From: Desulfitobacterium sp038181555
GTDB taxonomy: Bacteria > Bacillota > Desulfitobacteriia > Desulfitobacteriales > Desulfitobacteriaceae
Assembly: GCF_038181555.1 (NCBI RefSeq)
Contig: NZ_JBBWUA010000003.1
Span: 186,001 to 250,000 of the forward strand
Direction: 5' to 3'
Length of the DNA: 64,000 nt
Part shown: positions 45,457 through 54,358 of the stretch, piece by piece
Numbering within the stretch: position 1 is the stretch's first letter
Layout of the letters: each line of letters starts with the position of its first letter
Translations under genes and position numbers: made by a program
The notes under the pieces: model-generated
Database searches by the model: none
The model's input: the letters and a program-made list of their open reading frames with translations, nothing else
What the model was told of the DNA's origin: nothing

Positions 45457-46297
45457 TCTTCTCCCCTCCCCTAATTTCTCTTTCTTTCCATTGGTCATAG
45501 GAAGCCCCATCTCTAAATGCCTTGATTCCAGCATAAATCTGCCTAATAAGTTGTCGATAGGAAAATTCTGTCCTCGCTTTAAAACGTATGGCTAGGTATA
45601 AACCTGCCAGATACTTTACCCTCGGAAACACGTTGGCTATGACGACACCTTTATCAAAGAAGTATTTTTCAGTATATCCCATAAACCAGGTGGAGACCTC
45701 TTGTCTTACATCGGCGATTTTTTGGGGATAAGTATAAATTTTCAGGCCCTTCCGTAGAGCTTCCCGTAAAAACAACGTATCTTCGCCCGCCGAATACCTT
45801 GCCCCTCCCCCATACAATAAGGAAAACCAAATATTTGCCTTGGCTATGCTCTCCCGTTTAAAGACAATCCGCGGTGCACCATATCTAGCAAAATTAAATA
45901 AACGAACCCTCTTAATTTTGCCAATACATCGTTTATCAACTATTGAAACACTGGAAGCAGGCAAAAAATCAAGATGAAAAATTATTATATCAGCATCTGA
46001 TAATTCATTAAAAGCACGACTTACCACTTGGGGATAATCGGGATTGTAAATCAGATCTTCATCACCTATTACGCAAAGATCAGCAGTAGCATGAAGCAAC
46101 GCTATATTTCTATTTCTACCGACCCCTCTGTCCTTGGTTGATACAACCTTCAACGTATTGCCATCAATGCTGTATTCCTCATACTCATAGTGATCCGTCT
46201 GATTAGCAATCACCGCATTGGTCTTTAACCCTAATTTAAAATAAAGCTCCGCATCTTTTTGATGCATAGCGGCTACCAACACTTCTATTGACCACAT
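45413..46297 (-). CDS. Glycosyltransferase family A-type protein
   Basis: A 294-residue protein of the GT-A fold but with an atypical start (MWSIEVLVAAMHQKDAELYF) and the SIDGNTLKVVSTKDRGVGRNRNIALLHA segment in place of the usual DDGS. IGDEDLIYNPDY is the likely metal site. The YSAGEDTLFLREALRKG stretch is found in alpha-1,2 type capsule glycosyltransferases. GGAGG is placed 9 bases upstream. It overlaps the sugar transferase by 44 bases. Confidence 0.72.
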   Translation of the reverse strand: MWSIEVLVAAMHQKDAELYFKLGLKTNAVIANQTDHYEYEEYSIDGNTLKVVSTKDRGVGRNRNIALLHATADLCVIGDEDLIYNPDYPQVVSRAFNELSDADIIIFHLDFLPASSVSIVDKRCIGKIKRVRLFNFARYGAPRIVFKRESIAKANIWFSLLYGGGARYSAGEDTLFLREALRKGLKIYTYPQKIADVRQEVSTWFMGYTEKYFFDKGVVIANVFPRVKYLAGLYLAIRFKARTEFSYRQLIRQIYAGIKAFRDGASYDQWKEREIRGGEKNDGEKPLLEANVRK

Positions 46298-47117
46298 CCC
46301 TTGACTCCTCCCAGTTTTCCAAGAGATTTTTCAGACCCACTTTTGTGGTGACTACAGCAATATCTTGTTTATCTTGCTTACTCAGCCATTGACACAGTTG
46401 CCGAAATTCATCAGCATCCCAATACCAGACATCTTGACCATAGCCTTTGTCCTTAGATTCAAGAATGCTATGTAGCATCAATATGTTCCAGGACTTACTG
46501 CTAATACTTCTTTGCAACAATCTTATGACTTGATTTGCTGAATGAGACCTTTTAATCTCACTAGCCGGTAGCATAAAGGGCTGGTTCATTGGCAATAAAA
46601 TACTATTATGTTTAAAGAATGTTTGGAAAAGCAAACTTGATCCTGTGAGCCACTGTAAAATGAATAGGATTCGCATCGGCCATCGTTTGCATTTGTGAGA
46701 ATGGCCCGTTCTTACATACTTAATGTTGTTCTCCATAAAGATCGGTGCAGTCTTTGCTAGGTTTTGAGCCGTTAGCTCTGAATATGGGCTGGCAAAACCT
46801 GGATAATCAGGATCAATGACGCCCCATCCTCTTAACTTTATCAAACAAGCTCTTAGATCATTAACCTCAGTGATGTGTGTATCCCCATGGGAAGCTATCT
46901 CAAAGCCATAGTTAAAGCATTCTTTAACCTGTTCGATAGTCATGGCTCCGTCAACAGCCGAGGGCCAATTAGTAACTGACCAAGAGCCATCTACCCAGCC
47001 TGTGGTGACGTTAATTGTGCCAACAAGGCCGTATTCTTTCATAATTTTGAATGCTACTCGATAGGTATCTTCTCGACCGTCATCAAAAGACAAGGTCACC
47101 ATGGCTTGTTTTCCCAT
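46236..47117 (-). CDS. Polysaccharide deacetylase (NodB/CE4) family protein
   Basis: About 293 residues. The CE4 motifs are visible: TLSFDDG near the start (first metal Asp and catalytic Asp), ASHGDTH (metal-binding His pair), and a late MLHSI-type motif. There is no signal peptide, so it would act in the cytoplasm on the growing chain, on a lipid-linked sugar or on a nucleotide sugar. The ATG at 47117 (MGKQAMVTLSF) is chosen; a TTG at 47171 is an alternative start. It overlaps its downstream neighbour by 62 bases. Confidence 0.82.
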   Translation of the reverse strand: MGKQAMVTLSFDDGREDTYRVAFKIMKEYGLVGTINVTTGWVDGSWSVTNWPSAVDGAMTIEQVKECFNYGFEIASHGDTHITEVNDLRACLIKLRGWGVIDPDYPGFASPYSELTAQNLAKTAPIFMENNIKYVRTGHSHKCKRWPMRILFILQWLTGSSLLFQTFFKHNSILLPMNQPFMLPASEIKRSHSANQVIRLLQRSISSKSWNILMLHSILESKDKGYGQDVWYWDADEFRQLCQWLSKQDKQDIAVVTTKVGLKNLLENWEESRDVVNRSVGSRYASKRCGALF

Positions 47118-47167
47118 GATACTGCAGCACTTCCTCAAAGCTTCTAGTTTTTTCTTTGAACGAGACT

Positions 47168-48211
47168 TCAAACACTAACTCTGGCTTGGGTAGCCTTATG
47201 CACCTTATTCCTGAACCAAGGAGTTTTAAAGGCCCCTACAATCGATCCCAAGCCATAGCTTGTATGCATCACAAAAAAGATCAGCATCAGTAATGGAAGC
47301 TGATGATACGTTTCCTGCTGGGCTAATCTCATGGAGAATATAATATTAAGAATAAAATAGAGCCACAACTCTATCACTAAAACCCAAGCAAGAGTCTGTA
47401 ACCAAGACGCTGTCAATAACCCCACGAGCACTGCCGTACCGATACCAATCAATGAACTGACGAAAACAAATGGTACGAAGTGCCGAATGGATAATGAACC
47501 TGGACTTAGGACTAAAGTAAACATATTCCAAAGTCCATTATCGTGACATTGTTTCGCAAGACCACGAATCGTTTCCCGGTTATTATAAAAAGCCTTAAGG
47601 TCCTTGGACATAAAAATCCTGCCGCCTCCCTTGCGTATGCGGTAGTTAAATTCCTTATCCTCGCAGCGAGCCAATGACTCATTGAACAAACCAAACTTCT
47701 CAAAAGTCTCGCGTGGAAAGGTTCCAAAAGGAACTGTTTTTACTTCCCCGTCGATTCCGCCCAAACGAAAGACAGCATTCCCCACTCCAAAGGAGCAAGA
47801 AAGAGCAAGAGATATGACCTTCCCGATTCGAGTTTTACCAGTTGCAATGGCAATCCCTCCGACATTATCTGCTCCAGTGTCCCTGGCAATCTCCACGCAT
47901 TTTTTCACGTAGTCACAATCATACGTCGTATGAGCATCCATCCTTACGATGTATTTTCCAGTGGAGGCCCGGATACCCAAATTAAGCGCACTGGCTTGAA
48001 TACGTTGAGGATTTTCAAGCAATCTTAGGTTACTCCTCCCAGCTTCTATTTCTTGCTTTACGACCTGAATCGTTTGATCGCTTGACTTACCGTCGATAAC
48101 GAGGATCTCCATTTTATTAACAGGGAAACTCTGTCCATAAATAGAATCTAAGCATGTTTTAATAAACCGCTCTTCATTATAGGTTGGAATAATAATTGAA
48201 ACTTCAAGCAT
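47168..48211 (-). CDS. GT2 glycosyltransferase, ExoA-like
   Basis: About 347 residues. The GT-A domain has VSIIIPTYNEERFIKTCL, LVIDGKSSDQT and VRMDAHTTYD, with the later EDKEFNYRIRKGG motif. About three C-terminal hydrophobic helices follow (VPFVFVSSLIGIGTAVLVG). This is the ExoA/succinoglycan-type membrane glycosyltransferase form. AAGGTG precedes the ATG at 48211, which lies within the end of the epimerase gene (8-base overlap). Confidence 0.88.
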   Translation of the reverse strand: MLEVSIIIPTYNEERFIKTCLDSIYGQSFPVNKMEILVIDGKSSDQTIQVVKQEIEAGRSNLRLLENPQRIQASALNLGIRASTGKYIVRMDAHTTYDCDYVKKCVEIARDTGADNVGGIAIATGKTRIGKVISLALSCSFGVGNAVFRLGGIDGEVKTVPFGTFPRETFEKFGLFNESLARCEDKEFNYRIRKGGGRIFMSKDLKAFYNNRETIRGLAKQCHDNGLWNMFTLVLSPGSLSIRHFVPFVFVSSLIGIGTAVLVGLLTASWLQTLAWVLVIELWLYFILNIIFSMRLAQQETYHQLPLLMLIFFVMHTSYGLGSIVGAFKTPWFRNKVHKATQARVSV

Positions 48212-49151
48212 GGAGATCACCTTTCTTAACCGAATACATTTGGCTATAATAATCCAGAGTCAATTCCAATCCCTCTGTCAGAGAGAAACCTGGTTTCCAA
48301 AAGAGCAACTGTTGAGCTTTATTGTTATTTAAATAACAAGTTTTTATATCTCCGGGTTTTGCTTCCAAATAGGCGGGCTTGATTTCGGTACCACAAATCT
48401 CGTTCATTCTCTCTAACAGCTTTGTCACTTCTGTGGCTTGGTTCGTACTAATATTAAATACCTGACCATCTCCTAGGTGCAAAGCAGCTAAGTTCGCTAA
48501 AGCTACATCCTCTACATAGATAAAATCCCGAGTTTGAGTACCATCTCCAAAAATAACCGGTTGCTTACGCTGGAGAAGCCTATCCATGAAAATCGAAACA
48601 ACTCCCCCCTCCCCTTTCGGGTCTTGGCGTATACCGTAAACGTTAGCATAACGAAGGATGGTATATTTCAATTGAAATAAATCAGAGAAGCTCTTCAAGT
48701 ATTGCTCTGGTGTCAGCTTAGAAACTCCATAAAAGGAAAGTGGTCTTAAAGGATGTTTTTCATCAATCCCTAGATAAGCTGGATTACCATAAACAGCTGC
48801 TGAGGATGCATAGACTATTTTTTCAACATGAAACTTTACGCAGCAACGTAGAAGGTTAATTGTTCCTAAAATATTGGTTGCCGCATCTGAAGAGGGATTA
48901 AGGATTGAATTGTGAACATTGATTTGAGCGGCCTGATGAATTACATAATTCGGATGTTCCAGCTGAAAAACTGCTTCTAGGCTCGCATAGTCTAGTATAT
49001 CGACCCTGTAAAAGACCGAAGAAGCATTGATATTTTCTTCTTTACCTGTGGATAGGTTATCGACAACCAACACTTCATATTTATCCCTTATTAAATAATC
49101 CACAATATGGGATCCGATAAAACCGGCTCCACCAGTTACGAGAACTTTCAC
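48204..49151 (-). CDS. NAD-dependent sugar epimerase/dehydratase (UDP-glucose 4-epimerase-like)
   Basis: A 315-residue extended SDR. It has GGAGFIGSHIVDYL, the LSTGKEENI loop and the catalytic S/YxxxK set in ASSAAVYGN and YGVSKLTPEQYL. It resembles GalE/RfbB-type enzymes that change the C4 configuration of UDP-sugars. It starts with GTG, with an AAGGTG ribosome site 7 bases away. It is the first sugar-modifying gene after the tyrosine kinase module; exact specificity is not evident. Confidence 0.87.
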   Translation of the reverse strand: MKVLVTGGAGFIGSHIVDYLIRDKYEVLVVDNLSTGKEENINASSVFYRVDILDYASLEAVFQLEHPNYVIHQAAQINVHNSILNPSSDAATNILGTINLLRCCVKFHVEKIVYASSAAVYGNPAYLGIDEKHPLRPLSFYGVSKLTPEQYLKSFSDLFQLKYTILRYANVYGIRQDPKGEGGVVSIFMDRLLQRKQPVIFGDGTQTRDFIYVEDVALANLAALHLGDGQVFNISTNQATEVTKLLERMNEICGTEIKPAYLEAKPGDIKTCYLNNNKAQQLLFWKPGFSLTEGLELTLDYYSQMYSVKKGDLHA

Positions 49152-49183
49152 ACACTTACACCTTACCTTTATATACTCCTCTG

Positions 49184-49894
49184 TTATTGAGGCTCTTGCA
49201 TTGCGGGCCTTGGGACATAGAACTCATGACACAGCTTTTCTCCGGGAATTTCGTGGAGATGCCGGAGTACTTCCTTATATGCAAATGGATTTCGGGATAC
49301 CCGGTGAGCATCAGATCCAATAAAATGAATCAAATGATTTTGAAGCAGAAGTTTAGCTAGACGCAAGGGTTGTGGACCGTATTTTCCACTTAGGCTTCTT
49401 AAGTTCAGTTGAAAGAGGATACCTTTCTTTGCCCATTCAAGTAGACGCTCCGGCTTTTCACTTAAAGCCTTATAGCGCTCCGGATGTGCAAGAACCGGGG
49501 TTATTCCATTAACTTGTAGGTTGAAAAATACATGATCCGTATAGAGGGGTATTTCTAGCAGGGGTAGCTCAACAAGTAAATACTTCTTTGTATTCCCTAA
49601 GGTGAGTAGCTTTCCCTCAAGAACCCAGTTCACCATATCTGGGAATATATAATTCTCTGCGCCCGGTAAAATATCCACATGGATGCCAGCCTCTAAGATA
49701 CACTTTTTTACCCGTTCTGTCGCAGCCAGGATTTCCGCCGGTTTCGCATAACTATTTCCATCCATGACATGAGGGGTAGCGATAAGGGTATTAAATCCTG
49801 CTTCCTGCAACTGACGCACTATTCCTAGGGTCTCATCCATGCTGCTCGCACCGTCATCTATTCCAGGAAGAATGTGACTATGAATATCCATCAT
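49184..49894 (-). CDS. cpsB: Tyrosine-protein phosphatase, CpsB/YwqE PHP type
   Basis: About 236 residues. A PHP-fold metallophosphatase begins MMDIHSHILPGIDDGASS (HxH metal pair), with IATPHVMDG, LVELPLLEIP and FIGSDAHRVSRNP. It removes phosphate from the CpsD tyrosine cluster and so sets chain length or export timing. The ATG at 49894 with GAGG upstream is chosen; a TTG at 49924 that overlaps the cpsD stop would add ten residues. The order CpsC-CpsD-CpsB is standard for capsule loci. Confidence 0.9.
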   Translation of the reverse strand: MMDIHSHILPGIDDGASSMDETLGIVRQLQEAGFNTLIATPHVMDGNSYAKPAEILAATERVKKCILEAGIHVDILPGAENYIFPDMVNWVLEGKLLTLGNTKKYLLVELPLLEIPLYTDHVFFNLQVNGITPVLAHPERYKALSEKPERLLEWAKKGILFQLNLRSLSGKYGPQPLRLAKLLLQNHLIHFIGSDAHRVSRNPFAYKEVLRHLHEIPGEKLCHEFYVPRPAMQEPQ

Positions 49895-49920
49895 CGGACT
49901 GATACCTCTTCGTTGAGCCT

Positions 49921-50592
49921 TCAATGATAATCGTAGTAATATTCATTGGCTTTTATCTTCACTTTATTTAGGACAGCTCCGAGAATCTTGGCCCCGACTT
50001 GATCTAGCAATTCCTTGGCCCGTTTTGCCTGCTCCTTAGTCACTTTGCTTGAGGTAAGAACTAAGACGACCCCATCAACCTCTTGGGCAAGAATAGCCGC
50101 GTCAGTAACTGCAAGGATGGGAGGGGTATCAAAGAGAATCACGTCAAACTGTTCACTAAGTACCCCTATTAAATACTTTAGCGACTTAGAGCTGAGAAGT
50201 TCTGCAGGATTCGGGGGGATGGGTCCAGCTGTAATAACCCGAACACCTGGAACTGCGGTTTCACGAATATAGCCCTTAAAGTCAGGTTTCTGGGCTACTA
50301 CCTCCATTAAAGCAACCGAAAGCCCTTCCCCATTTTCCACCTCGAAGAGTTTGTGCTGAGTGGGTTTGCGCAAATCAGCATCTACCACAAGAACGGACTT
50401 TCCTGACTGCGCCATGCAAACTGCCAAATTTGAGACCACGAATGATTTCCCCTCCTCAGGGCAGGCACTTGTGATCATTATTTTCTTGACGCCCGAATTT
50501 GCACTCACAAACTGAATATTTGTTCTGAGTGTACGATAAGCTTCAGAGATTGGGGATTTAGAATTTTCTAAGTTCATTAATGAATTTGGCAT
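49921..50592 (-). CDS. cpsD: Bacterial tyrosine kinase, CpsD/YwqD type
   Basis: About 223 residues. It has Walker A ITSACPEEGKSF, Walker A' VLVVDADLRKPTQH and Walker B VILFDTPPI of BY-kinases, and a C-terminal autophosphorylation cluster NEYYYDYH. It works with the membrane activator CpsC, encoded 15 bases upstream. The second ATG (50592, MPNSL) is preferred because the first one touches the GGGGG ribosome site. Confidence 0.92.
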   Translation of the reverse strand: MPNSLMNLENSKSPISEAYRTLRTNIQFVSANSGVKKIMITSACPEEGKSFVVSNLAVCMAQSGKSVLVVDADLRKPTQHKLFEVENGEGLSVALMEVVAQKPDFKGYIRETAVPGVRVITAGPIPPNPAELLSSKSLKYLIGVLSEQFDVILFDTPPILAVTDAAILAQEVDGVVLVLTSSKVTKEQAKRAKELLDQVGAKILGAVLNKVKIKANEYYYDYH

Positions 50593-50606
50593 TACAGCCA
50601 TCCCCC

Positions 50607-51287
50607 TTACCCTTGTGGAATACTCCCCAACACTGGGATTCCTAAATACTTCTCCACATCCTCAGAGCTCACAATGGTATTATCCATAGCTTCAAGCAAG
50701 AGAGCGAGTCCTAGCGAAGCCATCAAGCCCACAACAAAAGCAATTAAAACATTCAGTGATTTTCGTGGCGCAATAGGTCTTTCTGGGATCACCGCCCGAT
50801 CCACTATACTAACACTATCTACTTTTTTTATTTCTATAACCGTTTTGGAAAACTCCCGAGCTACCGTATTCGCGATTGAAGCAGCCAGTTCAGGACTCGA
50901 ATGCTTTACTTGAATCTCCAATATCTCTGTATTCGGGACTGGTTTAACCGAAATCATTGAGCCAAGTTCTTCAACACCCAAAGGCAAATTTAATTTTGTT
51001 AGGGCATTTTGCTTAACAGTTCGACTTTGGGCAATTGCGCTATAGGTTTTGGTAAGCTGCTGATTCGCCAGAAGGACGTCATAATCAATACTCCGTCCTT
51101 CTTCTTGCATCATGCCCGTAGTTTTTTCCCCAACAATCAGCGTAGTAGAAGCCTGATACACTGGTGTTAAGACATAGAAGCTAATTGCGCCACTGATGAT
51201 TGCGGCGATAAGCGGTAACGTTAGGACGATCTTCCAGCGTTTGCGTAGTATTTTCAAATACTGCCTTAAATCTATTCCTTCTTCCAT
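50607..51287 (-). CDS. cpsC: Chain-length determinant/tyrosine kinase activator, CpsC/YwqC (Wzz) type
   Basis: A 226-residue protein with TM1 (IVLTLPLIAAIISGAISFYV, about 20-40) and TM2 (about 178-200) flanking an external Wzz domain. Between TM2 and the C-terminus is the cytoplasmic tail that activates CpsD (SSEDVEKYLGIPVLGSIPQG). The proline-rich ERPIAPRKS precedes TM2, as in all Wzz proteins. GGGGAGG precedes the ATG. It is the first gene of the phosphorelay module, 180 bases after the LCP gene. Confidence 0.92.
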   Translation of the reverse strand: MEEGIDLRQYLKILRKRWKIVLTLPLIAAIISGAISFYVLTPVYQASTTLIVGEKTTGMMQEEGRSIDYDVLLANQQLTKTYSAIAQSRTVKQNALTKLNLPLGVEELGSMISVKPVPNTEILEIQVKHSSPELAASIANTVAREFSKTVIEIKKVDSVSIVDRAVIPERPIAPRKSLNVLIAFVVGLMASLGLALLLEAMDNTIVSSEDVEKYLGIPVLGSIPQG

Positions 51288-51467
51288 GACTGCCTCCCCG
51301 CTCCCCTGATAACACTATCTTTCTACTTGAGATAGGCTGTCAAAACAGTTTCCTTCTAAACAATATAAAATTTTTTTATAAAATATTCCTGATTTATCCA
51401 ATTTCTACGATCGCAAAACTCCCATCATCTATAAGTGCAAAATGACGGCTACTACGTCCCCGGAAAA

Positions 51468-52430
51468 TTATCTAGTCAGGACTTCTTGTACAATTTTCTT
51501 AATGCCTTCCTGATTGGGTTCATAATAGTAAACACATGCTCCCACTAACGGATCAGGCGCAGAGATTCCTTGTCCTGGTAACTGGTAGTACTTTATAGTT
51601 TCTTTATCTATCCCTTTGAATTCGAGTCCCAGCATTACCATTTCAGAAATTGACATATTGGTATCTACTAAATCCTCCCGCATAACCGATAATAACTGGG
51701 GTAAGTCAGAGATGGTCGAGGGCTTAAGCAATTGACCAGCTAGACCTCGAAGGATATAAAACTGATTTTGCTGACGGTCAAAATCTCCCCCTGGCAAATC
51801 ATGACGTGCCTGTGCTAGCACTAGGGCCTCCTCACCCGAGAGATAATGCGCACCCGCTGATAAATGGAGGTTTGATGAAGCGTCATTTACAGCATTCGGA
51901 AGATTGACCTGCACACCCCCAAGTGCATCAACTACTTTTTGAAATCCACTAAAATTTACTTTTGCATAATAGTTGATATTTATGCCTAATAAATCGCCAA
52001 CAGCTTTCACGCTTTCCATGGTTCCTTCGTGAACACCACCCCGTACCTCACCCACAGCATTGACATGTGTAATTTTGGTTAACCCAACCCCGGAAAGGCT
52101 AACACGGGTATCCCGGGGGATAGAGATAACCGAGACCTGATGACTGTCCAGATTTGCTGAAACGACGATGATAGAATCCGCTCTTCCTGGCTCGTCTCCT
52201 TCGTTATCGATACCTAGAGCAAGGAAATTCACTCTCCCTTTTGCCTCTGGCAAGGGCGACATATCAACTTTTTCATGCCCTGCTGCTGTATTTTCTATTG
52301 GTGCTACCTCAGGTTGATACACTACCTTCGGGTGATGGATTGTCTGCCGGTTCCAGTCATAAACCCCTGCGATGATTGCAACTATCCCCAAGCCCAAAAA
52401 AATGCCCACCCAAAATCTCTTCAATTTCAA
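51468..52430 (-). CDS. LytR-CpsA-Psr (LCP) family cell wall glycopolymer ligase
   Basis: A 320-residue protein with an N-terminal signal anchor (about 5-22) and an external LCP domain: NFLALGIDNE, RADSIIVVS, VISIPRDTRV, the YAKVNFSGF and LVLAQARHD segments, with conserved Arg/Asp residues that hold the polyprenyl-diphosphate. LCP enzymes attach capsule or teichoic polymers to peptidoglycan. A TTG start with GGTGAG 6 bases upstream fits best. It heads the polysaccharide locus on the far right, and a promoter is expected in 52431-52600. Confidence 0.9.
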   Translation of the reverse strand: MKLKRFWVGIFLGLGIVAIIAGVYDWNRQTIHHPKVVYQPEVAPIENTAAGHEKVDMSPLPEAKGRVNFLALGIDNEGDEPGRADSIIVVSANLDSHQVSVISIPRDTRVSLSGVGLTKITHVNAVGEVRGGVHEGTMESVKAVGDLLGININYYAKVNFSGFQKVVDALGGVQVNLPNAVNDASSNLHLSAGAHYLSGEEALVLAQARHDLPGGDFDRQQNQFYILRGLAGQLLKPSTISDLPQLLSVMREDLVDTNMSISEMVMLGLEFKGIDKETIKYYQLPGQGISAPDPLVGACVYYYEPNQEGIKKIVQEVLTR

Positions 52431-52648
52431 TAGTAGCTCACCCCATTTAATATAGATCAGAAGGTATTGACGAGTATCTAGTGTAAGCTATGTGCACTTT
52501 TTTGAAATCATTCATAATCGCAAAACCAAATGCAGGCATATATTCCCTCTTGAACAGCCTGAGTAGGCAAATTCAGCAGTAAAGTAAGTGTATAAATTTC
52601 CCATATAAATACTATACTAGGGGTAATGACGCGTTGGAGGTATTTAAC

Positions 52649-52723
52649 ATGGGAGATAAAAGTCCGAAGAATATTGCGAAGCAGAAAAAGAAAGCAGAAA
52701 AGAAAGTCACCCCGACACCATAA
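52649..52723 (+). CDS. Small lysine-rich protein, MGDKSPK type, 24 residues
   Basis: The ATG at 52649 has GGAGG 8 bases upstream and gives MGDKSPKNIAKQKKKAEK followed by KVTPTP and TAA. Small basic proteins starting MGDKSPK are found widely in bacteria as short genes of unknown function. A strong terminator starts one base after the stop, and a possible TATACT -10 lies at 52613-52618. So this is an independent small gene. The basic composition suggests nucleic acid or ribosome contact (inference). Confidence 0.72.
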   Translation: MGDKSPKNIAKQKKKAEKKVTPTP

Positions 52724-52770
52724 AAGAAGCCCAGCAACTTATCTTAACGATAAGCTACTGGGTCTTCTTA
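52724..52770. terminator. Bidirectional terminator
   Basis: AAGAAGCCCAG/CTGGGTCTTCTT and CTTATC/GATAAG arms form an extended hairpin between the 24-residue gene (plus) and the opuC-type operon (minus). Confidence 0.85.
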
Positions 52771-52782
52771 ATTAAAGGATTA

Positions 52783-53679
52783 CTATTTCTCGATCAGACC
52801 TGCCTCTACCAGAAAATCATGGGCAACAACTTCTTCTTTCATGCCCTGGTCATCTACCATAGCATTTAATTCCTGCATAGTATTATCATCTATTTTTCCT
52901 GCCAGCTTATTAAGAATTCCTTCGAGCTCCGGATATTTATCAAGAGTGTCCTGACGAACTAAAGGCAAAATATCGTAGGGCGGGAAAAATTCTTGATCAT
53001 CCTCGAGTATTTTCAAATTGAATACTTTAATCTGACCATCGGTTCTAAAGGCATCAATCACATCTACCTCATTCTCATTCAAAGCGCGGAACATGATCCC
53101 ATGGTCCATACCCTTAACTTCCTTAAAGTTCATGTTGTAAGTCTTTTGAAGCCCCGGATATCCATCCGGTCGATCAATAAATTCAAATTCGCAAGCAATA
53201 ATTAAGTCATTAGCTACTTTAGCCAAATCACTGTAGGTGTTCAGCTTATATTTTTCAGCTGTTTCTTGTGTCACTGCAAGGGTGTAGGTGTTGTTGAAAC
53301 CCATAGGTTCTAATGCTTTTAGACTATCTCCGGCAGTTAATTCCTTAGTCATAGCTAGGGTTTCCTCACTTGTTCCTGTGTTCTCCTGATAATAGTTGGC
53401 CACGATGGTTCCAGTATAATCAGGGTACATCTGAATGTCATTGTTCTCTAGTGCTGTCCACGCAACATTAGAGCCCCCGAGGTTAACTTTTCTTTCCACT
53501 TTGAGATCCGTATGAGCTTCCACCAGATCAGCCATCATATGCGCAATGATGATGTTCTCCGTAAAGTTTTTCGAACCAACGGTGATGGTTTCACCACTCT
53601 TAGCTCCACCCCCGGCACAGCCAAATAGGGCAAGTGATAACGCAGCTACCAAACCCAGTATTAGAATTTTCTTTTTCAT
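52783..53679 (-). CDS. opuCC: Osmoprotectant ABC transporter substrate-binding lipoprotein (OpuCC type)
   Basis: A 298-residue protein. Lipoprotein signal MKKKILILGLVAALSLALFG with the lipobox cysteine at residue 21, then the OpuAC/ProX-like binding fold (ITVGSKNFTENIIIAHMMAD, MYPDYTGTIVANYYQE, VIDAFRTDGQI). Such proteins bind glycine betaine, choline, carnitine or related compounds; the exact ligand cannot be set. It is the last of three genes in the operon opuCA-opuCB-opuCC, 22 bases after the permease. Confidence 0.9.
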   Translation of the reverse strand: MKKKILILGLVAALSLALFGCAGGGAKSGETITVGSKNFTENIIIAHMMADLVEAHTDLKVERKVNLGGSNVAWTALENNDIQMYPDYTGTIVANYYQENTGTSEETLAMTKELTAGDSLKALEPMGFNNTYTLAVTQETAEKYKLNTYSDLAKVANDLIIACEFEFIDRPDGYPGLQKTYNMNFKEVKGMDHGIMFRALNENEVDVIDAFRTDGQIKVFNLKILEDDQEFFPPYDILPLVRQDTLDKYPELEGILNKLAGKIDDNTMQELNAMVDDQGMKEEVVAHDFLVEAGLIEK

Positions 53680-53701
53680 GTTGTACTCCTTTTACTTCTT
53701 A

Positions 53702-54358
53702 TTAAACCTTTAATCCTCTTGGTGTTGTTGCTTTTTCCAACTTGCCCAGCAGCCAATCAAGCAGCAGTGCTAGCAGCGCAGCCGGAAAAGCTCCGATTAA
53801 CACCAGAGCATCTAAGTTTCTCGAGATGCCAAGGAAGATGAAATCCCCCAGACCGCCGGCGCCAATGAAAGCCGCTAGGGTAGCCGTACCGACGTTAATA
53901 ACTGTAGCCGTTCGGATTCCCGCCATCATAACAGACAGGGCAAGGGGCAATTGAACTTTGAAGAGAATCTGGAAATCTGTCATCCCCATCCCTCTAGCCG
54001 CCTCGATGGTTGCTTTATCCACATCCTTAATCCCTGTATAGGTGTTGCGGATAATCGGCAACAAAGAATAGAGAAATAACGCTGACACAGCAGTTTTGAT
54101 ACCGATGCCAAACAAGGGAATCATAAAGCCCAGCAAGGCGAGACTAGGAATAGTCTGTAAGATTCCCGCTGCTCCCAGAACAGGCCCTTCCAGGGATTTA
54201 ATGCGGGTAATCAAAATTCCGAGAGGGATGCCGATGGCGATAGCGATCAGCATGGAAAAGAGAACTAGCTGAATATGCTGACCCAATGCCTGTATTAAAT
54301 CCGGCCAACGCATTTCCAATTGAAGCATAATTTGTGTCCATAATGACTCATTTCTCAT
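53702..54358 (-). CDS. opuCB: Osmoprotectant ABC transporter permease (OpuCB type)
   Basis: About 218 residues, five to six membrane helices, with the EAA-loop region AARGMGMTDFQILFKVQLPLA that contacts the ATPase. The ATG at 54358 with AAGGAG 9 bases upstream is used; an earlier in-frame start would lie inside the ATPase gene. It overlaps the opuCA end by 11 bases. Only one permease gene is present, whereas the Bacillus OpuC system has two. Confidence 0.9.
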   Translation of the reverse strand: MRNESLWTQIMLQLEMRWPDLIQALGQHIQLVLFSMLIAIAIGIPLGILITRIKSLEGPVLGAAGILQTIPSLALLGFMIPLFGIGIKTAVSALFLYSLLPIIRNTYTGIKDVDKATIEAARGMGMTDFQILFKVQLPLALSVMMAGIRTATVINVGTATLAAFIGAGGLGDFIFLGISRNLDALVLIGAFPAALLALLLDWLLGKLEKATTPRGLKV

